Source: Chryseobacterium sp. W4I1 (GTDB lineage: Bacteria; Bacteroidota; Bacteroidia; Flavobacteriales; Weeksellaceae). Taken from it: DNA of 64,000 nucleotides. Positions 7,603-16,055 of this stretch are shown here, piece by piece. The position numbers and the translations under genes are program-made. Under the pieces are notes generated by a model, which was given only the letters and a program-made list of their open reading frames with translations, was not told where the DNA came from and made no database searches. Location of the stretch: NCBI RefSeq assembly GCF_030816115.1, contig NZ_JAUSXQ010000001.1, forward strand, positions 1,426,001 through 1,490,000, written 5' to 3'. The stretch's first letter is position 1. Every line of letters begins with the position of its first letter.

Positions 7603-8307
7603 ATGAATTTTAGTAAGATTGTCTGCCTTTTTATCTTCTTTTTTGGAGTCAGTGTTTTTGGTCAGAAGGATTCTATCATTGCAAAGCCCCTCAATCAATA
7701 TCCCGCTGAATCTTTAAAAACTGATGAGTTCGGTAATAAGTATTATTATGACGAACGCCAAAAGGTAAAGATTTATGAAATTAACGGTGAACCTGTGGTA
7801 GTGCTTGATGAGCTGGTTCTGGTTAACAAACCGCGGTTTAATAATCAGCTGGATAAAAATTACTATTATTTCCTTAACAAAAAGCTGAACCGCGTTTATC
7901 CGTTATTTGTTACTGCACTTGAGCAGTACAGAGGTATCCAGGCGGATATGACAGATATGGACAGCAAAGCCAAAAGAAAATTCATAAAAGAAAGACAAAA
8001 TATGCTTGCAGATCAATATGAAAAACAGCTGAGAGATCTTACCACAACAGAAGGCCAGGTTTTTGCCAAGCTGATGAACAGGGCGACCGGAAAAAACGTT
8101 TACGAGATTATTAAAGAGATGAGAGGTGGATGGAGCGCTTTCTGGTGGAATGTAAAAGGTAAGATGGCAGATATAGATCTGAAAGACCAATACAACCCGC
8201 ACAAGAACAGAACAGACGAATTTATAGAATCCCTCCTTCAGTCCAACTGGAATTCCGGTTATTTACAGCCTTATCCCGGAGCCGCAGATTTTAAGGTCAG
8301 AAAATAA
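7603..8307 (+). CDS. DUF4294 domain secreted protein
   Basis: A 234-residue exported protein. Residues 1-20 form a signal peptide ending GVSVFGQ. The rest matches the flavobacterial DUF4294 family, with the segment GNKYYYDERQKVKIYEINGEPVVVLDEL, an internal KLNRVYPLF motif, a basic helical part with KAKRKFIKERQ, and near the C-terminus MRGGWSAFWWNVKGKMADIDLKDQYNP. No enzymatic residues are known for this family, and the function is not established. It is probably periplasmic. A bidirectional terminator follows at 8351. Confidence 0.8.
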   Translation: MNFSKIVCLFIFFFGVSVFGQKDSIIAKPLNQYPAESLKTDEFGNKYYYDERQKVKIYEINGEPVVVLDELVLVNKPRFNNQLDKNYYYFLNKKLNRVYPLFVTALEQYRGIQADMTDMDSKAKRKFIKERQNMLADQYEKQLRDLTTTEGQVFAKLMNRATGKNVYEIIKEMRGGWSAFWWNVKGKMADIDLKDQYNPHKNRTDEFIESLLQSNWNSGYLQPYPGAADFKVRK

Positions 8308-8350
8308 GAACGCCTTAAAGTTTTTAAATATAAAGATAGACTCTACATAT

Positions 8351-8380
8351 AAAATTCCTGTAATATTTACAGGAATTTTT
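8351..8380. terminator. Bidirectional terminator between convergent genes
   Basis: A perfect 13-bp stem AAAATTCCTGTAA / TTACAGGAATTTT with a 3-base loop and T tracts on both strands. Its right arm overlaps the stop codon of the NUDIX gene. Confidence 0.75.
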
Positions 8381-8783
8381 CTTTTAACTTATCAAATACG
8401 ATCTTATCGATTGGAAGTGGAAAAGGATTATCTGGCGTGTCAATGTCAATCCATTCTGCTTTCTCAATACAAGGATCCAGAATCAGAAAATCTTCTTCCG
8501 TGGTAATATTGACTATATAATATATGGTAAGGAGCTGTTCGTTTTCTCTGAAACGAGAAACCAGGAAATCTTCCTGCGTATAAAAATGCTCCACAACTTC
8601 AATTTTTACATTCAGCTCTTCATCAAATTCGCGGTGAAGGCATTCTATAAGTCCTTCACCAAATTCCAGACCTCCACCCGGAAATTTCATTAATTGTTCA
8701 CCGGCATATTCTTCAAACAGGGTCAGTACTTTTTTGTCCTTTACTGCACATGCATACACCCTAATGTTGATCTTATCAATCAT
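8367..8783 (-). CDS. NUDIX hydrolase
   Basis: A 138-residue protein with a NUDIX box at residues 37-59: Gly37, Glu43, then REFDEELNV from 51. This fits GX5EX7REUXEEXGU except that Asn58 replaces the usual Gly. Such enzymes hydrolyse nucleoside diphosphates linked to another group; the substrate cannot be read from the sequence. The small size and simple architecture suggest a housecleaning or nucleotide-sugar pyrophosphatase. It precedes no obvious partner, and mnmD lies upstream in the same direction with a 94-base gap. Confidence 0.85.
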   Translation of the reverse strand: MIDKINIRVYACAVKDKKVLTLFEEYAGEQLMKFPGGGLEFGEGLIECLHREFDEELNVKIEVVEHFYTQEDFLVSRFRENEQLLTIYYIVNITTEEDFLILDPCIEKAEWIDIDTPDNPFPLPIDKIVFDKLKEKFL

Positions 8784-8877
8784 ATGTAATATTTTGTATA
8801 GCTAAAATAAGGAAATTAGTAGAAAATGCCAATAAACCTATTTGCAAATTAGCCTTTTATAGCTCCTCTTTTCCTTA

Positions 8878-9576
8878 TCAAACGTTGCTTTCTTCTTTAT
8901 TCTCCATCTTCACTGCATTAATCATTTCCCGCTTTCCGGGAGGGCCCTGCTTTTTCTCCACCTTGAAATTCAGCTCCTGAAGAATCCTTCTTACGCTTCC
9001 TTTAGAAGAATAGGTTGTTAATAATCCGTTAACAGACATTTTGTCGGAAACCATTTCAAACAGCGGCTTTTCCCAAAGGTCAGGCTGTACTCTTGCTCCA
9101 AAGCAGTCAAAATAAACAAGGTTGATTTTTGGTAAGTCTTTGTCTTTCAGTTCGAAAAAGTCACATTCTATCTTTTTTAAATTAAAACCGCTAATGATTT
9201 CAGTGGATTTTCCCCAGTCTGCCTGATGAATTTTTTGATAAATATTTTTGAATTCCGGGTTATCAAAATGTTCAAAATAAGCCAGATCATTAATTTCAGA
9301 TTCATTTATGGGGTATTTTTCCAGCGAAAAATAATTGATGACATGATTTTTGTCAGTTTTTAAATATTCATTAATTGTTACTAAAACATTCAAACCTGTT
9401 CCAAATCCGAGTTCTAAAATATTAATTTCGTAATCATTTGTTAAATTTAATCCGTTTTTGATAAACACGTGTTCTGCTTCCTGGAGTGCTCCGTGATGCG
9501 AATGATAGTTTTCATTTAAATCATTGATAAACAATGTTTTACTACCGTCGTTTGTGGTTTTAATCTCTCTTTTCAA
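8878..9576 (-). CDS. mnmD: tRNA 5-methylaminomethyl-2-thiouridine methyltransferase MnmD
   Basis: A 232-residue SAM-dependent methyltransferase that completes the mnm5s2U modification at the tRNA wobble position. The SAM-binding motif LELGFGTGLNVL lies near residue 54. The family motif YFDCFGARVQPDLWEKPLF and the C-terminal GKREMI segment are present. In enteric bacteria this domain is fused to the FAD-dependent MnmC2 oxidase; here it stands alone, as in many Bacteroidota. The start appears to be TTG at 9574-9576, supported by a minus-strand -7 box (TAAATTTG) at 9590-9597. The gene is divergent from ilvE. Confidence 0.9.
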   Translation of the reverse strand: MKREIKTTNDGSKTLFINDLNENYHSHHGALQEAEHVFIKNGLNLTNDYEINILELGFGTGLNVLVTINEYLKTDKNHVINYFSLEKYPINESEINDLAYFEHFDNPEFKNIYQKIHQADWGKSTEIISGFNLKKIECDFFELKDKDLPKINLVYFDCFGARVQPDLWEKPLFEMVSDKMSVNGLLTTYSSKGSVRRILQELNFKVEKKQGPPGKREMINAVKMENKEESNV

Positions 9577-9589
9577 GCTATTTTTTTGT

Positions 9590-9597
9590 CAAATTTA
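9590..9597 (-). promoter_or_regulatory. -7 promoter box of mnmD
   Basis: On the minus strand this reads TAAATTTG, 13 bases before the TTG start. It faces away from the ilvE box at 9629, so both divergent promoters lie within 50 bases. Confidence 0.55.
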
Positions 9598-9628
9598 CTT
9601 CAAAATTTTTATATTTAGAAAATTATGT

Positions 9629-9636
9629 TAAATTTG
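9629..9636 (+). promoter_or_regulatory. -7 promoter box of ilvE
   Basis: TAAATTTG matches TAnnTTTG and ends 25 bases before the ilvE ATG. Confidence 0.6.
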
Positions 9637-9661
9637 TAGAACATCGTAAAAATTTTAAAAA

Positions 9662-10735
9662 ATGATAATTCAAAAAACTGAGAACTCCAGACTTTCGGAT
9701 TTTGATCCGAATAATTTTTCATTTGGAAGTACTTTTATTGACCACATGGTTATATGCGAGTATGAAAATGGAAAGTGGGGTGATGTGAAATTGGTTCCTT
9801 ATGGTCCTATACCATTTACACCAGCTATGATGGGAGTAAATTACGGACAAGCTTGTTTTGAAGGTATGAAAGCTTATAAAGACAAAGACGGGCAGGTTTT
9901 CCTTTTCAGGCCTGAAAAGAATTTTGAACGTATCAATAAATCAGCAAAACGTCTGGCGATGCCTGAAGTTACTGAAGAAATGTTTTTAGACGGATTAAAA
10001 GCATTAGTGGATATCGACAGAAACTGGATCCCACAAGGTGAAGGAATGTCATTGTATATCAGACCATTGATTTTTGCTACAGAGGAAGCTCTGAAAGCAA
10101 GAGTTGCCAATAAATATATGTTCGCTATCGTTGCGACACCGGCAAAGAGCTATTATTCGGAACCGGTTTCTGTAAAAATTTCAGATCACTATTCAAGAGC
10201 AGCCAACGGAGGTGTAGGTTCAGCTAAAGCAGCGGGTAACTATGCAGCTTCTTTCTATCCTACGCAGCTTGCCATTGAAGAAGGTTATGAGCAGATCATC
10301 TGGACGGATGATGCTACTCATGAATATTTTGAAGAGAGTGGAACAATGAATGTATTCGTAAGAATTAATGATACCATCTATACGCCTCCAACATCTGAAA
10401 AGATCCTTGACGGAGTAACCAGAGATAGTTTTATTCAGCTTGCCAAGAAAAGAGGAATTGAGGTTAAAATAGAGCCTGTAGCAGTAAAAACTGTAATTGA
10501 AGCTCAGAAGAACGGAACACTTAAAGAAGTTTGGGGAGTAGGTACAGCTGTTGTAACAACTGTATTCCAGGCTCTAGGATATGAAGGAACAAAACTTGAA
10601 CTTCCAAGATTATCCGATGAGGAAAGCTATGCAGCACTCCTTAAAAAAGACCTGACTGATCTTCAGAACAACCTTAGCGAAGATTCTTTCGGATGGAGAG
10701 TTGTGGTTGAAAAAGACGTTTTGGAAACTGTTTAA
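9662..10735 (+). CDS. ilvE: Branched-chain amino acid aminotransferase
   Basis: A 357-residue class IV PLP aminotransferase that interconverts leucine, isoleucine and valine with their 2-oxo acids. Diagnostic parts include the N-terminal GQACFEGMKAY motif, the PLP-lysine segment GSAKAAGNYAAS, the EESGTMNVF motif and the C-terminal GVGTAVVTTVF. Length and order fit the eukaryote-like IlvE group (about 350-360 residues). It has its own promoter at 9629 and a strong terminator at 10765, so it is monocistronic. Confidence 0.96.
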   Translation: MIIQKTENSRLSDFDPNNFSFGSTFIDHMVICEYENGKWGDVKLVPYGPIPFTPAMMGVNYGQACFEGMKAYKDKDGQVFLFRPEKNFERINKSAKRLAMPEVTEEMFLDGLKALVDIDRNWIPQGEGMSLYIRPLIFATEEALKARVANKYMFAIVATPAKSYYSEPVSVKISDHYSRAANGGVGSAKAAGNYAASFYPTQLAIEEGYEQIIWTDDATHEYFEESGTMNVFVRINDTIYTPPTSEKILDGVTRDSFIQLAKKRGIEVKIEPVAVKTVIEAQKNGTLKEVWGVGTAVVTTVFQALGYEGTKLELPRLSDEESYAALLKKDLTDLQNNLSEDSFGWRVVVEKDVLETV

Positions 10736-10764
10736 TTTTAACATTATCTGATTCAATAATAAGG

Positions 10765-10797
10765 ACCGGCAGAAATTTATTCTGCCGGTTTTTTTAT
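10765..10797 (+). terminator. Intrinsic terminator of ilvE
   Basis: A perfect 9-bp stem ACCGGCAGA / TCTGCCGGT is followed by seven or more T, 29 bases after the stop codon. Confidence 0.9.
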
Positions 10798-10798
10798 T

Positions 10799-10831
10799 TT
10801 CTCGCAAAATATTGGTAATTTCTCGCAAAAT
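10799..10831 (+). promoter_or_regulatory. 12-bp direct repeat at 21-bp spacing
   Basis: TTCTCGCAAAAT occurs at 10799-10810 and again at 10820-10831, exactly two helical turns apart, just before the spondin-domain lipoprotein gene. The spacing fits a regulator bound to one DNA face. Confidence 0.5.
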
Positions 10832-10841
10832 TTAGAATACT

Positions 10842-12122
10842 ATGCAATTCATGAAGTTCAAATTACCCTTTGGGTTGCTTTCAGTGGTTGGTGTTTTAGC
10901 GCTTTCCTCATGCAGCAGTAACGATGATGCAGACCAGCCGGTAAATGATACCGCTGTAATCACTGTAGAAAATATCATTGAAAGTAAGGCACTCACCCAG
11001 TTCGGAACTTTCCAGAATGCAGGATCTTCACCTGTGCTTGCTCCCGGAGAATCTGCTTCTTTTACATTTTATGCAGGAAAAGGGCAGGCGATAAGCTTTG
11101 CAGCCATGTACGGAAACAGTAATGATCTGTTTTTTGCCCCTTCCAATCCTGGAATAAAACTGTACCAGGACAATGGTGATCCGGTAACCGGTGATGTTTC
11201 TTCGCAGATCAGGCTTTGGGATAACGGGACACGTGTCAATGAACCAGTAGGTCCTTCCGTAACTCATCCGGGAGCAACAGAACTTGTTACAAAAATTGTC
11301 ACTGAAATTACATTAGCTACTCCTGCTTCACAACTGTTGAAGGCTGAACTGACTCATGAAGGAGGAACTAAATTCACCTTAAAATTAACCAATACTTCGG
11401 GTGGAACAGTGAATGAAACACCTATCAGTCAGGGAATTTGGGCTGTTTCCCATATTTCCGGAACAACACTTCTGAAACAGGATCCTATTTTCTCTCCGGG
11501 AAAACTGTCAGCGAACGGATTGACAGACTTGGCTGAAACTGGAAAAATCACTCCTTTAAGCCAGTATCTTACAGGGATTACAGGACCGAATTCTGCCTTT
11601 TCACCTGTTTTGGTCGTAGTATATAGCGGGAATGAAAATCCGATCTTTAAGAGCGGAGAGAGCGACCGTGGACAGGGATTGAAAGAGCTTGCTCAGCTGG
11701 GAAATCCGGATATTCTGGTGGCCTTTCTTAAAACCAAATCGGGTGTAAAAGAAGTCTACGTTCTGAAAGATCCGGCCACTACCGTATTGAAACCAAGGGT
11801 AGACGGAGCGAATGGCGGAAAAGCGTCCCAGGCCATTTCGGCTCGTAAAGGCGACCGTATTGCTTTTGTATCCATGTATGCACAATCCAATGACTGGTTT
11901 ATTGCTTCTGCAGATAATGGGGTAGACGGTTCTACAAGAGGCGATATTTCTTCCATTATCGGGCTTTTCGATAACGGAACACTTAAAAGTTCCTTTCCGG
12001 GTGCGCACATAGGATCGCAGCCTGCTGAAGCTGAAAATAAGCCAATAGAGCAGCTTGCCAATCCAAATGAATTCAATACGCTTCCATCACTGCCACAGAT
12101 GATTAAAGTAACTATTCAATAA
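10842..12122 (+). CDS. Spondin-domain lipoprotein with two repeats
   Basis: A 426-residue surface or periplasmic lipoprotein. The lipobox LALSSC puts the acylated Cys at residue 24 of the first ATG; a second ATG at codon 4 is equally possible. Two spondin-N-like domains are visible. The first contains NDLFFAP...GIKLY...GDVSSQIRLWDNGT (about 93-130). The second contains NDWFIAS...GDISSIIGLFDNGT (about 346-376). Both are preceded by a segment on calcium-site-like loops (AISFAAMYG; RIAFVSMYA). The family binds ligands at the cell surface in eukaryotes; its bacterial role is unknown. The gene has a direct-repeat candidate operator upstream and its own terminator at 12150. Confidence 0.85.
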   Translation: MQFMKFKLPFGLLSVVGVLALSSCSSNDDADQPVNDTAVITVENIIESKALTQFGTFQNAGSSPVLAPGESASFTFYAGKGQAISFAAMYGNSNDLFFAPSNPGIKLYQDNGDPVTGDVSSQIRLWDNGTRVNEPVGPSVTHPGATELVTKIVTEITLATPASQLLKAELTHEGGTKFTLKLTNTSGGTVNETPISQGIWAVSHISGTTLLKQDPIFSPGKLSANGLTDLAETGKITPLSQYLTGITGPNSAFSPVLVVVYSGNENPIFKSGESDRGQGLKELAQLGNPDILVAFLKTKSGVKEVYVLKDPATTVLKPRVDGANGGKASQAISARKGDRIAFVSMYAQSNDWFIASADNGVDGSTRGDISSIIGLFDNGTLKSSFPGAHIGSQPAEAENKPIEQLANPNEFNTLPSLPQMIKVTIQ

Positions 12123-12149
12123 GATTATTTAAATAAAGAAACAGTATAC

Positions 12150-12178
12150 TCACCTCATTATGGGGTGATTTTTGTTTT
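12150..12178 (+). terminator. Terminator after spondin lipoprotein
   Basis: A 7-bp stem TCACCTC / GGGGTGA (one G-U pair) with a 5-base loop and a T-rich tail. Confidence 0.7.
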
Positions 12179-12475
12179 AAAATTTAACTATTTTTCAATG
12201 ATTTCAATTTTCCTCCAAAAAAACTGTATAATCTGTAAAATTGGCAGGTAAAAGACTAACGTTCTGAATGAAATAGTTTCAAGAATATTAATAGAACACA
12301 GTTGATATTTATTGGAAATTTAAATTTTAAATGCTTAAATGCTTAAATCTTTCAATTTTTAAATCTTTTTAATCTCCCAAGGGTGAGCTATCTAAAATAC
12401 TTCATCATTATCTGCTAATTTTTTTAAAACCGATGGAACAATATTTCGCCGAAATGCGTATTTTCGCAAAAGTTT
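12179..12475. other. AT-rich spacer
   Basis: No open frame of note lies here. It contains low-complexity ATTTAAAT/AAATCTTT runs like those near 23740-23830 and 28180. TATTTTCG at 12459-12466, one base off the -7 consensus, lies 10 bases before the next gene and is a weak promoter candidate. Confidence 0.4.
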
Positions 12476-12988
12476 ATGAAAAAAATACTCTTCATATCAG
12501 CAGTAAGCCTGTTAAGCTGTAACCGGAACGCACCAGCAGCACATCCTCCTGTAGGCGGAGTGTTGAGTCAGAAAGACCTGGATGTGTCTAAGGAAAGGAT
12601 GAGGAATCTGAATACCATAGAAAGAGGCCAGATTCAGGATTGGATCAGCGGTCAGCCTGTGAAGTATTTTCCTACTCAGCTTAATTATTGGGTAAGTGTT
12701 GAAGGTTTTGATCAGAGAGAGAGAAGGGCGGACGATACGCCGATCTCTTATTCTTATGATCTCTATGATTTTGATGAAACCAAAATTTATGATAAGCCTT
12801 TTGAAAGAAGAGATGCCAGATTCGGGCATTTTGATGAACTGAAAGCGGTAGAGAATGCTTTGCGTTTTATGCATGATGGAGAGGAAGTAACGCTTTTGGT
12901 CCCTTCTTCACTGGCCTACGGAACCTTTGGAGACGAGAAAAATATAGACAACGATATACCATTGATCATAAAATTAAAAGCATTATAA
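12476..12988 (+). CDS. gldI: GldI-like FKBP-type peptidyl-prolyl isomerase lipoprotein
   Basis: A 170-residue lipoprotein with lipobox SLLSC (Cys15) and an FKBP-like C-terminal half. The segments RPV/HPPV, a helical IERGQIQDWI motif followed by YFPTQLNYWVSVE, and the closing YGTFGDEKNIDNDIPLIIKL match the gliding-motility-associated isomerase GldI. In Flavobacterium johnsoniae GldI is needed for gliding and helps fold envelope proteins. Several FKBP active-site aromatics seem weakly conserved, so chaperone activity may dominate. It sits 3 bases before another immunophilin gene, forming an envelope protein-folding pair. A general FKBP lipoprotein is the alternative call. Confidence 0.7.
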   Translation: MKKILFISAVSLLSCNRNAPAAHPPVGGVLSQKDLDVSKERMRNLNTIERGQIQDWISGQPVKYFPTQLNYWVSVEGFDQRERRADDTPISYSYDLYDFDETKIYDKPFERRDARFGHFDELKAVENALRFMHDGEEVTLLVPSSLAYGTFGDEKNIDNDIPLIIKLKAL

Positions 12989-12991
12989 ATA

Positions 12992-14110
12992 ATGAAATTG
13001 TTTAACAAGAATATAATTCTGGCGGCGGCAAGTATTTCGCTGATGAGTTGTACCCCAATCTATAAAAAAATGAACGTAGACAAAGAAACTTACGAAGGTC
13101 TTAATGACGGACTTTATGCAAATCTTCAGACTTCTAAAGGAAACCTGATCGTGCAGTTCGAAGACAAAAAAGCACCGGTAACTGTAGCCAATTTTATTGG
13201 TCTTGCAGAAGGGAAAATAGATAACAAAGCTAAGGCTAAAGGAGTTCCTTTTTATGACGGAACTATTTTCCACAGAGTGATCAAAGATTTCATGATCCAG
13301 GGAGGTGATCCTCAGGGAACGGGAATGGGAGATCCTGGATATAAATTCGAGGACGAGAAAAACGATCTTAAGCATACAGGAAAAGGAATCCTTTCTATGG
13401 CTAACTCAGGACCTAACACCAACGGTTCTCAGTTCTTTATCACTGAAGTAGCTACACCATGGTTAGACGGAAGACACACGATCTTCGGAAAAGTGGTAAA
13501 AGGAAATGATGTAATCGACGCGATTGCTAACGTAGAAAAAGGAGCTCAGGATAAGCCTAAAACAGATATCGTTTTAGAGAAAGTTTCTGTTTTCGGTAAA
13601 GGTGATGCTTACAAAAACTACGATGCAGCTAAAACTTTTACAGAAGGAAAAGCTAAAATTGCAGAAAACAATAAGGCTTTTATCGCTAAAGAAGAAGCTG
13701 AGAAAAAGAAAAAAGAAGAAGAGTTCAAAGCAAACCAGGAGAAAATGGTAGAAGACCTTAAAGCTGGAATGCAGAAAACTGAGTCAGGATTATATTACAA
13801 GATCACAAAAACAGCTGCTGCAGGAAAAGCGCCTAAAGCTGGTGATAATGTATCTGTACATTATGCAGGTAAATTGATTGACGGGACAGAATTCGATTCT
13901 TCATTCAAAAGAAATGAGCCTATCGAAATTCCAATCGGAATGGGAAGAGTGATCAAAGGATGGGATGAAGGTATTCTATTGCTTAAAGAAGGTGAAACGG
14001 CTACATTATTGATTCCGCCGGCAATGGCTTACGGAGAAAGAGGAGCAGGAGGGGTTATTCCGCCAAATGCCTGGTTGATTTTCGATGTTGAGCTTGTCAA
14101 AGTACAGTAA
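12992..14110 (+). CDS. Cyclophilin-FKBP fusion peptidyl-prolyl isomerase lipoprotein
   Basis: A 372-residue lipoprotein (lipobox SLMSC, Cys20) joining two unrelated proline isomerases. Residues about 40-200 are a cyclophilin with FHRVIKDFMIQGGD (93-106), SQFFI (146-150), Trp157 and His162. Residues 215-262 form a charged Lys/Glu coiled-coil linker. Residues about 265-372 are an FKBP domain with Tyr291, Phe301-Asp302, Val320-Ile321, Trp324 and Tyr347, ending DVELVKV. All core catalytic residues of both domains appear intact. Proteins carrying both domains (dual immunophilins) are known but uncommon. It is transcribed with the upstream GldI-like gene and terminates at 14131. Confidence 0.92.
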   Translation: MKLFNKNIILAAASISLMSCTPIYKKMNVDKETYEGLNDGLYANLQTSKGNLIVQFEDKKAPVTVANFIGLAEGKIDNKAKAKGVPFYDGTIFHRVIKDFMIQGGDPQGTGMGDPGYKFEDEKNDLKHTGKGILSMANSGPNTNGSQFFITEVATPWLDGRHTIFGKVVKGNDVIDAIANVEKGAQDKPKTDIVLEKVSVFGKGDAYKNYDAAKTFTEGKAKIAENNKAFIAKEEAEKKKKEEEFKANQEKMVEDLKAGMQKTESGLYYKITKTAAAGKAPKAGDNVSVHYAGKLIDGTEFDSSFKRNEPIEIPIGMGRVIKGWDEGILLLKEGETATLLIPPAMAYGERGAGGVIPPNAWLIFDVELVKVQ

Positions 14111-14130
14111 TTGAAAATTTAAGATATTGA

Positions 14131-14159
14131 AAGCCGTCCGTGAGGACGGCTTTTTTTGT
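14131..14159 (+). terminator. Terminator of the immunophilin operon
   Basis: A perfect 9-bp stem AAGCCGTCC / GGACGGCTT, loop GTGA, followed by seven T. Confidence 0.9.
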
Positions 14160-14250
14160 GAATATGAAAAGAAATAAATTAATACGAATTATTTAATGAT
14201 GTCATTTTCATAGAATAGAGGAAATTCATATTTTCGTTTAAAGTAATTCA

Positions 14251-15417
14251 ATGAAAAAAATCCTCTACACCCTTCTCATACTTTCCACAACCACTTTTTC
14301 CGCTCAGGGAAAGAGATTCTTCAAAAGCGGAGATGTACAGCTGCAGAATCCTGTAGAAAAAATCAATTTGAAATTTGCCAATGATCTGCCTTTTGTTCAG
14401 GTAAGTATCAACGGGAAATCCTATAATTTTCTGTTTGACACCGGAGCACCAACAGTGATTTCTACTGCAGTTTATAAAGAGTTGGGCCTGGAGACCAAGC
14501 ATACAAGTAAAGTAAAGGATTCACAGAAAAACAAGCAGGAACAGATGTTTGCTATTCTGCCGGAAATGACTGTTGATAAAGCTGTTTTTAAAAACATTGG
14601 TGCAATCGTCATGGATTTCAGTGTTTCGGAACTGAGCTGTTTTAAGATCGATGGAATTATTGGTGCCAATCAAATGGCCAAGTTGTTCTGGAAAATCAAT
14701 TATTCAGAAAACTCACTGGAAGCTTCAAAAGATCTTGCTCAATTTAATCCTGAAGATTATGACATTGTGATTCCTTTCAGTCCGATACCGCAGAAAACTC
14801 CTGTTGTGGAAGCCGGTCTGCAAGGAAAAAAAATAAATCTTACTTTCGATACAGGATTTTCAGGAAGACTGAAAATCTCAGATAAGGCATATGACAGCCA
14901 AAAGGTCTTAAAGGCTATAGAAGTCTATGGAACAAGTTCTGTAGGGGCATATGGAGCTGCAAAGCCTGCTCCGGGATATATTTTCAGGGCTGCTGCCATA
15001 TCTTTAGGCAATATAAACTTTTCAAATGAGATTATTGCTACCGGAAATACCAGCCTGATAGGCAATGATTTCTTTAAAAATTTTATTTTCATCCTGGATT
15101 GGTCCGGAAATAAGATTTATATGAAACGAATCAGAAATGAACCGGCCAAACTGGAGTCTTTCGGTTTCGGATATCGTTTCATAGAAGCAAAACCAACCGT
15201 GGCTTTTGTTTTCCAGGAAGAGAATTTTCCACTGAAAGTCGGTGATTCTATTATCAGCATCAACAATGTAGATCTTGATCATCTGGATAAAGATGGCGCC
15301 TGTCATTATTTCATCAACAGAGTAGAAAACGGGCAAGATACGATTGATGTGAAGATCAAAAGAGGGGGAAAGGAGATGGAGGTGAAATTGGAAAAGAAGG
15401 AATTTTTGGGAGTTTAG
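14251..15417 (+). CDS. Retropepsin-like aspartic protease with PDZ-like tail
   Basis: A 388-residue exported protein; residues 1-19 form a signal peptide ending TTFSAQ. Two aspartyl-protease half-sites are present, FDTGAPT (about residue 63) and FDTGFSG (about residue 205). They lie in two lobes of a single chain, so the protein could form a pepsin-like active site without dimerising. The last 80 residues (PLKVGDSIISINNVD...DTIDVKIKRGGKEMEVKL) form a PDZ-like domain that usually binds C-termini of substrates. A periplasmic processing role is likely. TATTTTCG at 14229-14236, just before the ATG, is one base off the -7 consensus. Confidence 0.85.
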   Translation: MKKILYTLLILSTTTFSAQGKRFFKSGDVQLQNPVEKINLKFANDLPFVQVSINGKSYNFLFDTGAPTVISTAVYKELGLETKHTSKVKDSQKNKQEQMFAILPEMTVDKAVFKNIGAIVMDFSVSELSCFKIDGIIGANQMAKLFWKINYSENSLEASKDLAQFNPEDYDIVIPFSPIPQKTPVVEAGLQGKKINLTFDTGFSGRLKISDKAYDSQKVLKAIEVYGTSSVGAYGAAKPAPGYIFRAAAISLGNINFSNEIIATGNTSLIGNDFFKNFIFILDWSGNKIYMKRIRNEPAKLESFGFGYRFIEAKPTVAFVFQEENFPLKVGDSIISINNVDLDHLDKDGACHYFINRVENGQDTIDVKIKRGGKEMEVKLEKKEFLGV

Positions 15418-15523
15418 GTATGAAAGAGTTTTAGAGTGAGGGCGTCTTAGGGTCTTGGTGTTTGTACAGATAATATTTTTTCAAGAACTTATGTACGTTT
15501 TAAAATTGTAATAAAAATTGATC

Positions 15524-15664
15524 CCAAAGATTTTCCAGATAACGCAGATTGTCGTGTTATAATATTCTGAAAACCTCTGATTTTAAGAGTTTATGTGACT
15601 CTATATTGTCAAAGTACAGAACTTGAAATAATTTAAGTATAAAAACTTTTGTGGCTTTGTGGTA
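15524..15664 (-). repeat. Dispersed repeat, copy 1 (inverted)
   Basis: Read on the minus strand this segment starts ACCACAAAGCCACAAAAG, runs through TTATTTCAAGT and CACATAAAC, and ends near AATCTGCGTTATCTGG. The same order of blocks occurs on the plus strand at 17041-17195. It fills most of the 335-base spacer after the retropepsin gene. Confidence 0.6.
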
Positions 15665-15696
15665 AAGAATAGACAGGAGAGTAGTTGTGTAAAAAT

Positions 15697-15731
15697 AAAA
15701 AAGACCGTTCAACAATTTGAACGGTCTTTTT
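15697..15731. terminator. Bidirectional terminator
   Basis: A perfect stem of 15 bp centred on AGACCGTTCAA / TTGAACGGTCT with a 4-base loop and T tracts on both strands. It serves the minus-strand gene at 15753 and possibly the retropepsin gene. Confidence 0.8.
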
Positions 15732-15752
15732 AGTAAAAATAGAATTAAATTT

Positions 15753-16004
15753 TTAGTGCCTTGATCTCTTTCTCATATAAGAAGAGTTCATTCTTCCGGC
15801 AAGGGAGCTGATAAATACAATTCCAAAGCCGAGGTAAGCCGCAAATGCGGTTAGATATACTATTAAGTTATTAAAACTTGGTTTTAACGCATATACAAGT
15901 ACGGAAAAAACAGCAAAGCTTAAAAGAAGCAGCAGGCTCCAGATATGCATTTTTGCGGCATCTTCATTTCTCTTAAAAATCATTTCAAAAAAGTCTCTCA
16001 TCAT
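15753..16004 (-). CDS. Small two-helix membrane protein, unknown
   Basis: An 83-residue protein not recognised. It starts MMRDFFEMIFKRNEDAAK, an amphipathic charged N-terminus. Two transmembrane helices follow at about 21-40 and 46-68, and a short arginine/lysine-rich tail ends it (MRKRSRH). The positive tail and charged N-terminus suggest both ends are cytosolic. A strong terminator follows, and an interrupted palindrome (16037-16055) lies 33 bases upstream, which supports a real transcription unit. It lies between two inverted repeat copies. Confidence 0.6.
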   Translation of the reverse strand: MMRDFFEMIFKRNEDAAKMHIWSLLLLLSFAVFSVLVYALKPSFNNLIVYLTAFAAYLGFGIVFISSLAGRMNSSYMRKRSRH

Positions 16005-16036
16005 AAATCACTTTTTAAGGGTTATACATCTTTTTT

Positions 16037-16055
16037 CCGTTCTGCTATAGAACGG
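16037..16055. repeat. Interrupted palindrome CCGTTCT-N5-AGAACGG
   Basis: A perfect 7-bp inverted repeat with a 5-base centre, 33-51 bases upstream of the start of the minus-strand membrane-protein gene. On the minus strand it is followed by AAAAAAG, so it is not a terminator. It is a candidate operator or leader hairpin. Confidence 0.4.
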
